This document shows, piece by piece, positions 1 through 7,204 of a stretch of DNA of 64,000 nucleotides. The stretch comes from Vibrio chagasii (GTDB lineage Bacteria; Pseudomonadota; Gammaproteobacteria; Enterobacterales; Vibrionaceae): positions 17,585-81,584 of the forward strand of contig NZ_MSCI01000003.1 in assembly GCF_002954585.1 (NCBI RefSeq). Direction: 5' to 3'. How positions within the stretch are numbered: position 1 is the stretch's first letter; every line of letters starts with the position of its first letter. The notes below the pieces were generated by a model. The model made no database searches, had not been told where the DNA came from, and worked only from the letters and a program-made list of their open reading frames with translations. The position numbers and the translations under genes are program-made.

Positions 1-90
1 GATTCTGAAGGCACCCCTATCAAGCTAGAGGTTGAGCAACATCCTGAGTACCAAATTAAAGCAGAAATCGTTGAAGTACTGACTCGCTAA
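1..90 (+). CDS. 3' end of an unidentified protein (partial)
   Basis: An open frame enters from the left edge and ends at the TAA at 88-90, leaving 29 residues that finish in EIVEVLTR. The tail is hydrophilic with alternating charges and gives no motif I can assign. Its stop codon overlaps the stop of the convergent trhA gene (TAG on the minus strand, 87-89), so the two genes share their last three bases. No terminator hairpin separates them. The identity cannot be judged from this fragment. Confidence 0.55.
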   Translation, partial: DSEGTPIKLEVEQHPEYQIKAEIVEVLTR

Positions 91-740
91 ACCGGAGTCA
101 CATACAGATAGATCGCGAAGAAGTGGCAAGCGCAGCCCGCCAATACAAACAAGTGCCAGATGGCATGATTGTAAGGGATGCGTTTTGCTACGTAGAAAAT
201 CACACCTAACGAGTAAATCACGCCACCGAGTGCTAGTAGCACCAAGCCGCCCATCTCAATATTCATCGCCAGTTGATACACCACGATCAATGACAACCAG
301 CCCATAGCTAGGTAAGTCACCAATGACAAGCGCTTAAATCGGTAGACGAAGGCTATCTTCATAATGATGCCGGCCAGCGCAATTCCCCAAATCACCGCCA
401 TCAATCCAATGGCTAATGGCGTTCTTAAGCTAACCAGTAAGAATGGTGTGTAGCTGCCCGCGATCAGTAAGTAAATCGCGCAGTGATCGAGAGTTTTCAG
501 CAGACGTTTGGTTTTCTCGGTGGTGATAGAGTGGTAAAGCGTAGAAGCAAGAAACAGCAGAATAATACTGCTGCCATACACCGCCATACTGGCAATCGTC
601 AGTGTGTCGGCTTGATGGTCAAACGCACGGATCAGTAGCAGGATTAGACCAACCACGCCAAGTACAACGCCTAAGCCATGGGTTATCGCATTGGCGCGTT
701 CTTCGATGTCACTGTATTCGCTCGCCGATGATGCAGACAT
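87..740 (-). CDS. trhA: Hemolysin III family membrane protein (PAQR superfamily, TrhA/YqfA)
   Basis: This 217-residue protein has seven predicted hydrophobic segments and the conserved PAQR pattern. The N-terminal EER motif is near residue 14, S66xxxH70 is in TM2, D85-H86 starts TM3, and H192/H196 with H206 lie near the last helix; these would hold a metal site in the inner membrane. E. coli YqfA (TrhA) and Bacillus hemolysin III belong to the family. In enterobacteria it is linked to membrane energetics rather than proven haemolysis, so 'hemolysin' is a family label. It is monocistronic and convergent with the partial gene at the left edge. Family assignment is firm; the biochemical role is not. 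Confidence 0.88.
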   Translation of the reverse strand: MSASSASEYSDIEERANAITHGLGVVLGVVGLILLLIRAFDHQADTLTIASMAVYGSSIILLFLASTLYHSITTEKTKRLLKTLDHCAIYLLIAGSYTPFLLVSLRTPLAIGLMAVIWGIALAGIIMKIAFVYRFKRLSLVTYLAMGWLSLIVVYQLAMNIEMGGLVLLALGGVIYSLGVIFYVAKRIPYNHAIWHLFVLAGCACHFFAIYLYVTPV

Positions 741-881
741 GATTATCCTACTAGAGTAAATGTTCGATAACGCTAGTATTACACATTAAGAGTACACGTG
801 TAAGCTTAAATTTTTATGACATGTAGAACCTAAAGAGATCGGAGACAACCGATACCTTAAGCATCATTTATTTAGAAAGCA

Positions 882-1673
882 CTAAGACGCGCTTTCTAAA
901 TACTCAATGACCATCTTACCCGCCTCTTCTGGGGAGGTATCGAGTGGCACGCTCAACTGTCGATGCAATTGGCCAATGCCTAGCAAGCTTGCCAACATAC
1001 CTTTTGCACCATCGCGATTACGGTCTATTTCAAACCATAGCTTAAGCTCTTTCTCATCTCGATGAGCTACCACTTCCAGCTCGCGCCATCGGCCATGATA
1101 AGGCCCAGTAGTTGGAACAAACTCAAACTCTTGAACAAATGGTAGTTCAAAGCCATCAACCGCTTCACACTCAACCTGACGAATACGCAGCCCTTGAGCT
1201 TCCAGTCCGTTAAAAATGCCATCAAGGAGTGCATCAGGGCGAACCGTTAGGATATCTTTATCCGAGGGATCAATCGCCATCGCTATGTCTAACCCGGTTT
1301 CCAGCCACACCTTGGAATCGCCAATCGTCACCGGTGTGTTCAACGGAACATCAAACTCACACTCAAAGTCGCGAGTTTCACCCGGCTGAATCACAAACGC
1401 GTATGGCAGGCTCCATTTTGCTAGTGAGTATGTCTGCTGCATGCGGCGTGTTTGGCCGCCCTCTTGCCTTTGCGAGTTCATGGTGACTTCTTTGACGTAA
1501 CGACAGCACAGATTAAGATCGATATTGTCGATCTCCTGCGGCTGGGCGCCACCATACACATGCACAATAATGCTAGCCTTCTGCCCTGGGTACAGCACTT
1601 CCTGTTGCAATACCGAATCGACCTTAGCCGACCCAATACCAAAACTTGCTAACGTTTTCTTTAAGAACGACAT
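882..1673 (-). CDS. Spo0M-like (sporulation-control) protein
   Basis: The product is 263 residues and matches the Spo0M family by its N-terminal LKKTLASFGIGSAKVD segment and by an arrestin-like beta-sandwich composition (repeated VxVYGG, PFxFVIQPGE and PLNTPVTIG patterns). The frame can be opened at a GTG at 1679, but AAGGAGG lies five bases before the ATG at 1673 and overlaps the GTG, so I use 1673. In Bacillus Spo0M affects sporulation; vibrios do not sporulate, and the role of the Gram-negative homologue is unknown. It has no signal peptide, so it is probably cytoplasmic. It appears monocistronic. Confidence 0.8.
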   Translation of the reverse strand: MSFLKKTLASFGIGSAKVDSVLQQEVLYPGQKASIIVHVYGGAQPQEIDNIDLNLCCRYVKEVTMNSQRQEGGQTRRMQQTYSLAKWSLPYAFVIQPGETRDFECEFDVPLNTPVTIGDSKVWLETGLDIAMAIDPSDKDILTVRPDALLDGIFNGLEAQGLRIRQVECEAVDGFELPFVQEFEFVPTTGPYHGRWRELEVVAHRDEKELKLWFEIDRNRDGAKGMLASLLGIGQLHRQLSVPLDTSPEEAGKMVIEYLESAS

Positions 1674-1813
1674 ATGCACCTCCTTTAAAGCATCATCTTA
1701 AGCCTGAAAGAGGTTCAAACTCAAATATACTGCTCACACAATTTTAGCTCTAATATCGTCTATTTATAACTCAAGCGTCGATCGATAACTGAGATAGTGA
1801 TAATCTAATACTC

Positions 1814-1829
1814 GATATGCATGCATATC
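1814..1829. promoter_or_regulatory. 16-bp perfect palindrome, candidate operator
   Basis: GATATGCATGCATATC reads identically on both strands. It lies in an AT-rich intergenic region about 140 bp from the Spo0M-like gene and contains the ATG of the first small ORF described below. A TACTAT hexamer at 1842-1847 could be a -10 element just downstream, which would place the palindrome over the -35 region. A perfect 16-mer is uncommon by chance, but no regulator is identified. Confidence 0.35.
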
Positions 1830-1948
1830 ATTATCCTGATTTACTATTCGGATTGGCGGAAGCCAGACGAGTGACTCTTCAAGCAATTGAGGCGGATCTC
1901 ATAGTGAATCAGGCCATTAGATTGGCAATGGATATGCCTGACCGTTAG
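1817..1948 (+). CDS. Possible small protein, 43 residues (not recognised)
   Basis: An ATG at 1817 inside the palindrome opens a 43-codon frame ending at TAG 1946-1948. The predicted product is acidic to neutral, and its centre (LAEARRVTLQAIEADLIVNQ) would form an amphipathic helix. No good Shine-Dalgarno sequence precedes it, and it uses several codons rare in the neighbouring genes (AGA, CGA, ATA, GGA), which lowers confidence. A second small frame starts nine bases later and a strong terminator follows, so the pair could be a short operon. Alternatively this is a structured non-coding RNA with chance frames. I recognise no family. Confidence 0.3.
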   Translation: MHAYHYPDLLFGLAEARRVTLQAIEADLIVNQAIRLAMDMPDR

Positions 1949-1956
1949 GTAAATTA

Positions 1957-2124
1957 ATGCGCCCAACAGCTGTCAGGTTCTCGCACACCAACCGTAGTGC
2001 GATGCGTCGTCGTAGTGGCTTTGTTGCTGCTCCAACGGCAAAAAAATTGGCTCCTACAATGACTTTAGTTGAGAAGACTGCTTTATTAGCACCGACTACA
2101 ACAAAAGTAATTAAAGCCGCTTAA
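1957..2124 (+). CDS. Possible small basic protein, 55 residues (not recognised)
   Basis: ATG at 1957 opens a 55-codon frame ending at TAA 2122-2124, two bases before a strong intrinsic terminator. The product is basic, with RSAMRRR at residues 14-19, and its C-terminal half is rich in Ala, Thr, Lys and Leu (KKLAPTMTLVEKTALLAPT). TAGGT six to ten bases upstream is a weak ribosome site. A stop this tightly placed before a terminator is what a real last gene looks like. An internal hairpin (TCGCAC with GTGCGA) overlaps the start of the frame. I do not recognise the family. Confidence 0.4.
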   Translation: MRPTAVRFSHTNRSAMRRRSGFVAAPTAKKLAPTMTLVEKTALLAPTTTKVIKAA

Positions 2125-2125
2125 C

Positions 2126-2154
2126 AAAAAGCGCAGTTTTTACTGCGCTTTTTT
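2126..2154 (+). terminator. Intrinsic terminator after the small ORFs
   Basis: AAAAAGCGCAGT (2126-2137) pairs with ACTGCGCTTTTTT (2142-2154) around a TTTT loop and is followed by a T run. It is strong and symmetrical. No annotated-size gene lies upstream on the plus strand for about 1.9 kb, so it must serve the transcript carrying the small ORFs. Confidence 0.85.
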
Positions 2155-2254
2155 CTTGCCCGGCATACTCTGGAAATGCGTTTACACGTTGGTATTCCTT
2201 AACCGATTTGATACCTTAACCACAAATCATTATAAAATTTGTGGAGAATAAAGT

Positions 2255-2518
2255 ATGAAGTGTCACCGCATAGAAGAACTGCTTGAGCTGATGGAACCTG
2301 AGTGGCAAAAAGATCAAGAGCTTAACTTATTAGAGTTCATCATTAAGCTGTCAAAAGAAGCAGGCTACGATGGCAAGCTTGAAGACCTGACTGATGATAT
2401 ACTTATCTACCATCTGAAAATGCGCAACAGCGAAAAAGATGAAATGATTCCTGGCCTGAAAAAAGACCAAGAAGACGATTTCAAAACCGCAATCCTAAAA
2501 GCACGTGGCCTGCTCTAA
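2255..2518 (+). CDS. yihD: YihD family protein (DUF1040)
   Basis: This 87-residue protein is close to E. coli YihD (89 residues): it starts MKCHRIEELLELMEP and contains the invariant block DLTDDILIYHLKMRNS and a C-terminal DFKTAILKARG. TGGAGAA precedes the ATG with normal spacing. The molecular function is unknown. In E. coli yihD sits beside srkA and dsbA; here the same neighbourhood is kept with ccoG inserted. It is followed by its own terminator. Confidence 0.93.
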   Translation: MKCHRIEELLELMEPEWQKDQELNLLEFIIKLSKEAGYDGKLEDLTDDILIYHLKMRNSEKDEMIPGLKKDQEDDFKTAILKARGLL

Positions 2519-2569
2519 TCATCTCTATGTGTTAAAACGCCATTGCGTTATAGATAGATAGCTCAATTT

Positions 2570-2597
2570 AAAAAAGCGACCACTCGGTCGCTTTTTT
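2570..2597 (+). terminator. Intrinsic terminator of yihD
   Basis: AAAAAAGCGACC (2570-2581) pairs with GGTCGCTTTTTT (2586-2597) across an ACTC loop. The 3' arm ends in a T run. Confidence 0.9.
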
Positions 2598-2650
2598 GTT
2601 TCTGTTCGCTATTTTTTCGTCACAACTGTTATGACTTTTGTTGTTAAAGG

Positions 2651-2692
2651 TTGATTGCGTTAAAGAAATGAGAACAAGATTGTCGTTATAAT
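2651..2692 (+). promoter_or_regulatory. Candidate FNR-dependent promoter of ccoG
   Basis: TTGAT-TGCG-TTAAA (2651-2664) matches the FNR consensus TTGAT-N4-ATCAA at 8 of 10 positions. A TATAAT -10 element lies at 2687-2692 with no good -35. With a start site about 2699, the FNR-like site is centred at -41.5, the class II activator position. The 5' untranslated region would be about 140 nt. The stretch 2598-2840 holds no other feature I can support. Confidence 0.5.
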
Positions 2693-2840
2693 CGCCACCC
2701 ATAAGGGTCTTCTAAAATAATAAGAGTGAGTGCTCTTTCAGCCTTGCACCAAGCTTAAGCTTAGATCCTCTAACATCATATTTTTAAAGCAATGTCGTCA
2801 ATACTCTCGAAGAAGAGTATAGCCACCAAAAGGATAGTCC

Positions 2841-4259
2841 ATGAGTCAGGATAAAATCGATATCAAAGATGTGACTCCTAAAACCTTTAACCCTAAGACA
2901 CATAAAGGTAATGGAGATCGATTTAACCCAAGTAACCGAATCTATGTTCGAGAAAGCAAAGGTAAATTCCAACAATTACGCCGCTACGGTGGTTGGTTCT
3001 TACTTTTACTTTTTGCGCTGATCCCATGGATTCCATTTGGTGAGCGACAAGCAATCTTGCTCGATATCGGTAGCCAGCAGTTCAACTTCTTCGGCACCAC
3101 GTTATATCCGCAAGATCTCACCCTACTTGCGATCTTATTTATGATTGCCGCCTTTGGCCTGTTCTTTATCACCACCTTTTTAGGCCGTGTGTGGTGTGGT
3201 TACCTGTGCCCGCAAACCGTGTGGACCTTCATGTACATCTGGTTCGAAGAGAAACTGGAAGGTGCTGCCAATAAGCGAAGAAAGCAAGATTCTGGCAAGT
3301 TGACCACCAATCTGATGATCAGAAAAACCATCAAGCACATTGCATGGTGGGCAATTGCTATCGCGACCGGTTTAACCTTTGTTGGTTACTTCATCCCAAT
3401 CAAAGAGCTAGTGGTTGGTTTCTTTACCTTTAACTCTTCGTTCTGGCCTGTGTTCTGGGTACTGTTCTTCGCAGGCTGTACTTATGCCAACGCTGGTTGG
3501 ATGCGTTCAATTGTGTGTCTGCACATGTGTCCTTATGCTCGCTTCCAATCTGCGATGTTTGATAAAGACACTTTCATCGTAGGCTACGATAACAAGCGTG
3601 GTGAGAGCCGTGGCCCTCGTTCTCGCAAGGCGGATCCAAAAGCGCTTGGTCTTGGCGACTGTATTGACTGTAACTTGTGTGTGCAAGTGTGTCCGACGGG
3701 CATTGATATCCGTGACGGCCTGCAATACGAATGTATTAACTGTGGTGCGTGTATTGATGCTTGTGACAAGACCATGGAGCGTATGGGCTATGACAAAGGA
3801 CTGATTAACTACACTACGGAGCATAGGCTTGAAGGACGATCGACTAAAGTAATGCGTCCTAAGCTATTGGGCTATGGTGCAATACTTGTTCTTATGCTTG
3901 GCTTGTTCTTTGTACAAATCGCTAGCGTCGACCCAGCAGGATTAAGCGTTCTGCGTGATAGAAACCAACTGTTCAGAGTCAACACTCAAGGGCTAGTTGA
4001 AAACACCTATACCCTCAAAGTGATCAATAAGACTCAACAAGAACAAGAGTACAAGCTCGAAGTCAACGGATTACCAGGTGCAATTTGGTACGGCAAGCAG
4101 ACCGTGACGGTTGCTCCGGGCGAGGTTTTGAACCTACCTATCAGTTTAGGTGCCGATCCTGAGAAACTGAGCTCACCTGTTTCGACTATTCAGTTTATAC
4201 TCTCGGATAATGAAGAGTTTACGATGGAAGTAGAAAGCCGCTTTATCAAGAAGCTCTGA
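2841..4259 (+). CDS. ccoG: Cytochrome c oxidase accessory protein CcoG (RdxA/FixG)
   Basis: A 472-residue inner-membrane polyferredoxin. N-terminal helices carry the WCGYLCPQTVW motif (residues 118-128). After further helices come two 4Fe-4S ferredoxin motifs, C274-x2-C277-x2-C280-x3-C284 and C298-x2-C301-x2-C304-x3-C308. The C-terminal 110 residues form an Ig-like periplasmic domain. CcoG acts in copper reduction and maturation of cbb3 oxidase. The ccoNOPQ operon is not in this window, so the gene stands apart from its usual partners. AAAAGGAT precedes the ATG. It is followed by a terminator that abuts the srkA start. Confidence 0.95.
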   Translation: MSQDKIDIKDVTPKTFNPKTHKGNGDRFNPSNRIYVRESKGKFQQLRRYGGWFLLLLFALIPWIPFGERQAILLDIGSQQFNFFGTTLYPQDLTLLAILFMIAAFGLFFITTFLGRVWCGYLCPQTVWTFMYIWFEEKLEGAANKRRKQDSGKLTTNLMIRKTIKHIAWWAIAIATGLTFVGYFIPIKELVVGFFTFNSSFWPVFWVLFFAGCTYANAGWMRSIVCLHMCPYARFQSAMFDKDTFIVGYDNKRGESRGPRSRKADPKALGLGDCIDCNLCVQVCPTGIDIRDGLQYECINCGACIDACDKTMERMGYDKGLINYTTEHRLEGRSTKVMRPKLLGYGAILVLMLGLFFVQIASVDPAGLSVLRDRNQLFRVNTQGLVENTYTLKVINKTQQEQEYKLEVNGLPGAIWYGKQTVTVAPGEVLNLPISLGADPEKLSSPVSTIQFILSDNEEFTMEVESRFIKKL

Positions 4260-4298
4260 TACTAATCACACACGATTGGTATAACACCTAATAAATGG

Positions 4299-4325
4299 AA
4301 AAAGGCTCAGTAATGAGCCTTTTTT
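4299..4325 (+). terminator. Intrinsic terminator of ccoG, abutting srkA
   Basis: AAAAAGGCTCA (4299-4309) pairs with TGAGCCTTTTTT (4314-4325) around GTAA. The T run ends only five bases before the srkA start at 4331, so the hairpin occupies the place where its Shine-Dalgarno sequence would be expected. Confidence 0.88.
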
Positions 4326-4330
4326 ATTAT

Positions 4331-5317
4331 ATGACGATGCAAGCCTTTAACTTTGATAACCTGACCCCCGACTTCATGTGGTACGCACTGGAGAGTATTG
4401 GGGTACGAGCTGAGTCCGGGCTCCTTGCTCTGAACAGCTACGAAAACCGGGTCTATCAATTCACCGATGAAGACCGTAAACGCTACGTCGTTAAGTTTTA
4501 TCGCCCTCAGCGCTGGAACAAAGCACAGATCCAAGAAGAGCATGACTTTGCATTAGAGCTCATCGACCAAGAAATTCCCATCGCGCCTCCAATGCGTATC
4601 AATGGTGCTACCTTGCATGAGTATCAAGGCTACCTGTTCACGCTATTTGAGAGCGTCGGTGGCAGACAGTATGAAGTGGATAATCTGGATCAATTAGAAG
4701 GCGTTGGCCGTTTCCTTGGCAGAATTCATAAGGCGAGTGCAGCGAAAACCTTTCAGCATCGTCCGACGATCAGCCTAAATGAATATCTGCATCAACCACG
4801 TAAGATATTAGAAAACTCTCAGTTTATCCCGATGCATCTAGAGAACGCCTTCTTTAACGACATCGACTTGCTGATCAAAGAGTTAGAGAGTCAATGGCCG
4901 AACAACGTTGAGAACATCCGCCTGCATGGTGATTGCCACCCAGGTAATATCTTATGGCGCGATGGACCAATGTTCGTCGATCTCGATGATGCACGTAACG
5001 GCCCAGCCGTCCAAGACCTATGGATGCTGCTGAATGGTGAACGCCAAGATAAGCTGATGCAACTGGATATTCTGCTAGAGAATTACCAAGAGTTTTGCGA
5101 TTTTAATAGCTCACAACTGAAACTAATTGAGCCCCTGCGCGGTCTACGTATGGTGCATTACATGGCATGGTTAGCTAAGCGATGGGACGACCCAGCGTTT
5201 CCGTTGGCCTTCCCATGGTTCAATGACCCTAAATATTGGGAGCAACAAGTACTTGCTTGTAAAGAACAAATTGCTACCCTGCAAGAGCCACCACTTTCGT
5301 TAATGCCTCAGTGGTAA
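4331..5317 (+). CDS. srkA: Stress response kinase A (SrkA, YihE/RdoA)
   Basis: A Ser/Thr protein kinase of the choline/aminoglycoside kinase fold that in E. coli counters MazF-linked stress death and is under Cpx control. Starting at the ATG at 4331 gives 328 residues, exactly the E. coli length. It places the catalytic Asp of LHGDCHPGN at 201 and the metal-binding Asp of FVDLDD at 217, the E. coli numbers. A longer frame from 4295 would translate through the ccoG terminator and is rejected. ATG 4337 is also possible. Neither start has a Shine-Dalgarno sequence. dsbA follows 55 bases later and may be co-transcribed, as in E. coli. Confidence 0.93.
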   Translation: MTMQAFNFDNLTPDFMWYALESIGVRAESGLLALNSYENRVYQFTDEDRKRYVVKFYRPQRWNKAQIQEEHDFALELIDQEIPIAPPMRINGATLHEYQGYLFTLFESVGGRQYEVDNLDQLEGVGRFLGRIHKASAAKTFQHRPTISLNEYLHQPRKILENSQFIPMHLENAFFNDIDLLIKELESQWPNNVENIRLHGDCHPGNILWRDGPMFVDLDDARNGPAVQDLWMLLNGERQDKLMQLDILLENYQEFCDFNSSQLKLIEPLRGLRMVHYMAWLAKRWDDPAFPLAFPWFNDPKYWEQQVLACKEQIATLQEPPLSLMPQW

Positions 5318-5372
5318 CCGCAATCGCAACATATAACTAGATAAAAATTCAAACATAATGGAGATTGAATAA

Positions 5373-5972
5373 ATGAAAAAGCTATTCGCATTTTTCTCAT
5401 TGATCATGTTGAGCCTGTCAGCTCACGCTGCGAAATTTAACGAAGGTGAGCACTATAAAGTTCTTGATCTAAAAGCATCAAAGAAACCTATGGTAACTGA
5501 ATTCTTCTCGTTCTACTGCCCACACTGTAATAGCTTTGAACCTATCATCCAGCAGCTAAAACAGCAGTTACCGAAAGACGCTACGCTGCAGAAAAACCAT
5601 GTTTCATTCATGGGTGGCAAGATGGGCCTGCCAATGAGCAAAGCTTACGCGACTATGATTGCACTAAAAGTCGAAGACAAAATGGTACCAGTGATGTTTA
5701 ACCGCATTCACAATATGCGCAAGCCACCACGCGATGAAGCAGAACTGCGTCAAATCTTTATAGATGAAGGGATTGATGCGAAGAAGTTTGATGCGGCTTA
5801 CAACGGCTTTGCAGTAGATTCCATGGTTCGTCGCTTTGATAAAGCATTCAAAGATAGCGGCCTTTCTGGTGTTCCTGCCGTTATAGTAAATAATCGTTAC
5901 CTAGTAGAAGCACAAGGCATCAACGGCCTAGATGAATACTTCGAATTGGTTAACTTCTTACTGAAAAAGTAA
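5373..5972 (+). CDS. dsbA: Thiol:disulfide interchange protein DsbA
   Basis: A 199-residue periplasmic oxidase that introduces disulfide bonds into exported proteins and is re-oxidised by DsbB. A signal peptide (residues 1-19, ending SAHAA) is followed by a thioredoxin domain with the active site C49-P-H-C52 and the cis-proline loop SGVP168. A helical insertion lies between. GGAGA precedes the ATG. It sits directly after srkA, the conserved order of enterobacteria, and is followed by a clear terminator. Confidence 0.96.
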   Translation: MKKLFAFFSLIMLSLSAHAAKFNEGEHYKVLDLKASKKPMVTEFFSFYCPHCNSFEPIIQQLKQQLPKDATLQKNHVSFMGGKMGLPMSKAYATMIALKVEDKMVPVMFNRIHNMRKPPRDEAELRQIFIDEGIDAKKFDAAYNGFAVDSMVRRFDKAFKDSGLSGVPAVIVNNRYLVEAQGINGLDEYFELVNFLLKK

Positions 5973-5990
5973 AAAATCAAAATCCAAATT

Positions 5991-6014
5991 AAGGAAGCTT
6001 TGGCTTCCTTTTTT
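5991..6014 (+). terminator. Intrinsic terminator of dsbA
   Basis: AAGGAAGC (5991-5998) pairs with GCTTCCTT (6003-6010), followed by TTTT. Confidence 0.85.
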
Positions 6015-6182
6015 GCACCAGGCACTTTTTAGTTATCTCTCACAAAAATATTGTTTGGGGACACGGTTCAGTCAAAACTTATAAGACACACGATAAAGTG
6101 AACTTTTAGGCGTTATTGTTTTCTACAGCTTTTTATCAATATCGATTTATTGCTACCAATCACTGGGGCAAGGAGCCTCTGA

Positions 6183-7136
6183 ATGAAAATCAAATATACA
6201 TTATTAGCGCTTAGTGTTGCCGCTGCGCCCGCATTTGCCAAGCTTGCTGATGAGCAAGGCTTCAGTGGTGAAATCTCTATCAACACAGGTGTCACATCTT
6301 CGACCTCAAACTTTAATACCGACGCTGACAGTAAGATCTCCTCAACCAATCAAAAAGCTTCGTCTGATAGCTCATTTTTAGTTTCACCTCTCGGCCACAT
6401 TGCTTATACCTTTGGTGAAACGCTAAACCATCAGGTTTATACTGGTACTGCACGTGATGACGTGGCAACGGGTACTGTAGTGCTTGAGTTAGGTTATAAA
6501 TACCAGCTTAATTCTGGCATGGTGATTGACGCATCCATTCTGCCGACGATAATGTCTGGTGAAACTTGGGCTGATCCATACAACACGAGCTCATCTCGTA
6601 GTAAAACCGATGAAACCGGTAATGCGTTCCGTCTAAAACTAGAAAGTATTGCTGGCTCTGCGTTCTCACTAGATATGGCTTACGCAATTAAAGATGTGAA
6701 AAACGATCTAGTTGAAGACGTACTAAAGCGCGATGCCGATACCTTCTACATAAAAGGTCAGTATCGCCAACCTATCAGCAGCACCATGATGTTAGTGCCG
6801 TCTTTAATTTATCAATCCAGTGATGCAGAAGGCGATGCGGCATCGTTCGAACAGTTCGGTGGTGAGGTTAGCTTGTTTGGTGGTATGGGTCGTCACCAAT
6901 ACGCATTAACAGCGGGTTACAATCAGCGCTCTTACGATGCAAGCAGCATGACTTTCCAAAAGAAGCGCAGTGATGACAACATCAACCTATTCGCCGCATA
7001 TGAATATGATCAATTCATGGATTGGGAAAACTGGTCGTTCGTTTCTCTTGCAGGTTACGGCACGAGCGACTCGAATATTACCTTCTATGATGAGTCTCAA
7101 TACATTGTTTCTGTTGGCTTGAACTACAAGTTCTAA
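6183..7136 (+). CDS. DUF2860 family outer-membrane protein
   Basis: A 317-residue protein with a signal peptide (cleavage after APAFA, about residue 19). The mature N-terminus, LADEQGFSGEISINTG, is typical of the DUF2860 family of vibrios and related marine bacteria. The rest is alternating beta-strand sequence ending in aromatic Phe (GLNYKF), the C-terminal signature of a beta-barrel. AAGGAG lies seven bases before the ATG. A role as porin or substrate channel is inference; no substrate is known. Its position next to dsbA is probably coincidental, because no cysteine is present in the mature sequence. Confidence 0.78.
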   Translation: MKIKYTLLALSVAAAPAFAKLADEQGFSGEISINTGVTSSTSNFNTDADSKISSTNQKASSDSSFLVSPLGHIAYTFGETLNHQVYTGTARDDVATGTVVLELGYKYQLNSGMVIDASILPTIMSGETWADPYNTSSSRSKTDETGNAFRLKLESIAGSAFSLDMAYAIKDVKNDLVEDVLKRDADTFYIKGQYRQPISSTMMLVPSLIYQSSDAEGDAASFEQFGGEVSLFGGMGRHQYALTAGYNQRSYDASSMTFQKKRSDDNINLFAAYEYDQFMDWENWSFVSLAGYGTSDSNITFYDESQYIVSVGLNYKF

Positions 7137-7166
7137 CCCCAGCCGATACGGATGCACTATCAAACC

Positions 7167-7194
7167 AAAGCCTGTATCTATGCAGGCTTTTTTT
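7167..7194 (+). terminator. Intrinsic terminator of the DUF2860 gene
   Basis: AAAGCCTG (7167-7174) pairs with CAGGCTTT (7183-7190) and is followed by TTTT. It may also act on the convergent comM transcript. Confidence 0.82.
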
Positions 7195-7204
7195 CTGCTT
7201 TCCA

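Noticed and set aside
1229..1652. Two plus-strand frames of 85 and 66 codons opposite the Spo0M-like gene
   Set aside because: They are antisense to a well-supported coding region, have no ribosome site and read as low-complexity shadow sequence.
3507..3824. 105-codon minus-strand frame rich in Thr and His
   Set aside because: It is the mirror of the Cys-rich ferredoxin region of ccoG; Cys/Asp codons read backwards give Thr, Val and Ile.
4295..4330. Longer srkA start
   Set aside because: It would place twelve codons across the ccoG terminator; the 328-residue form matches the family exactly.
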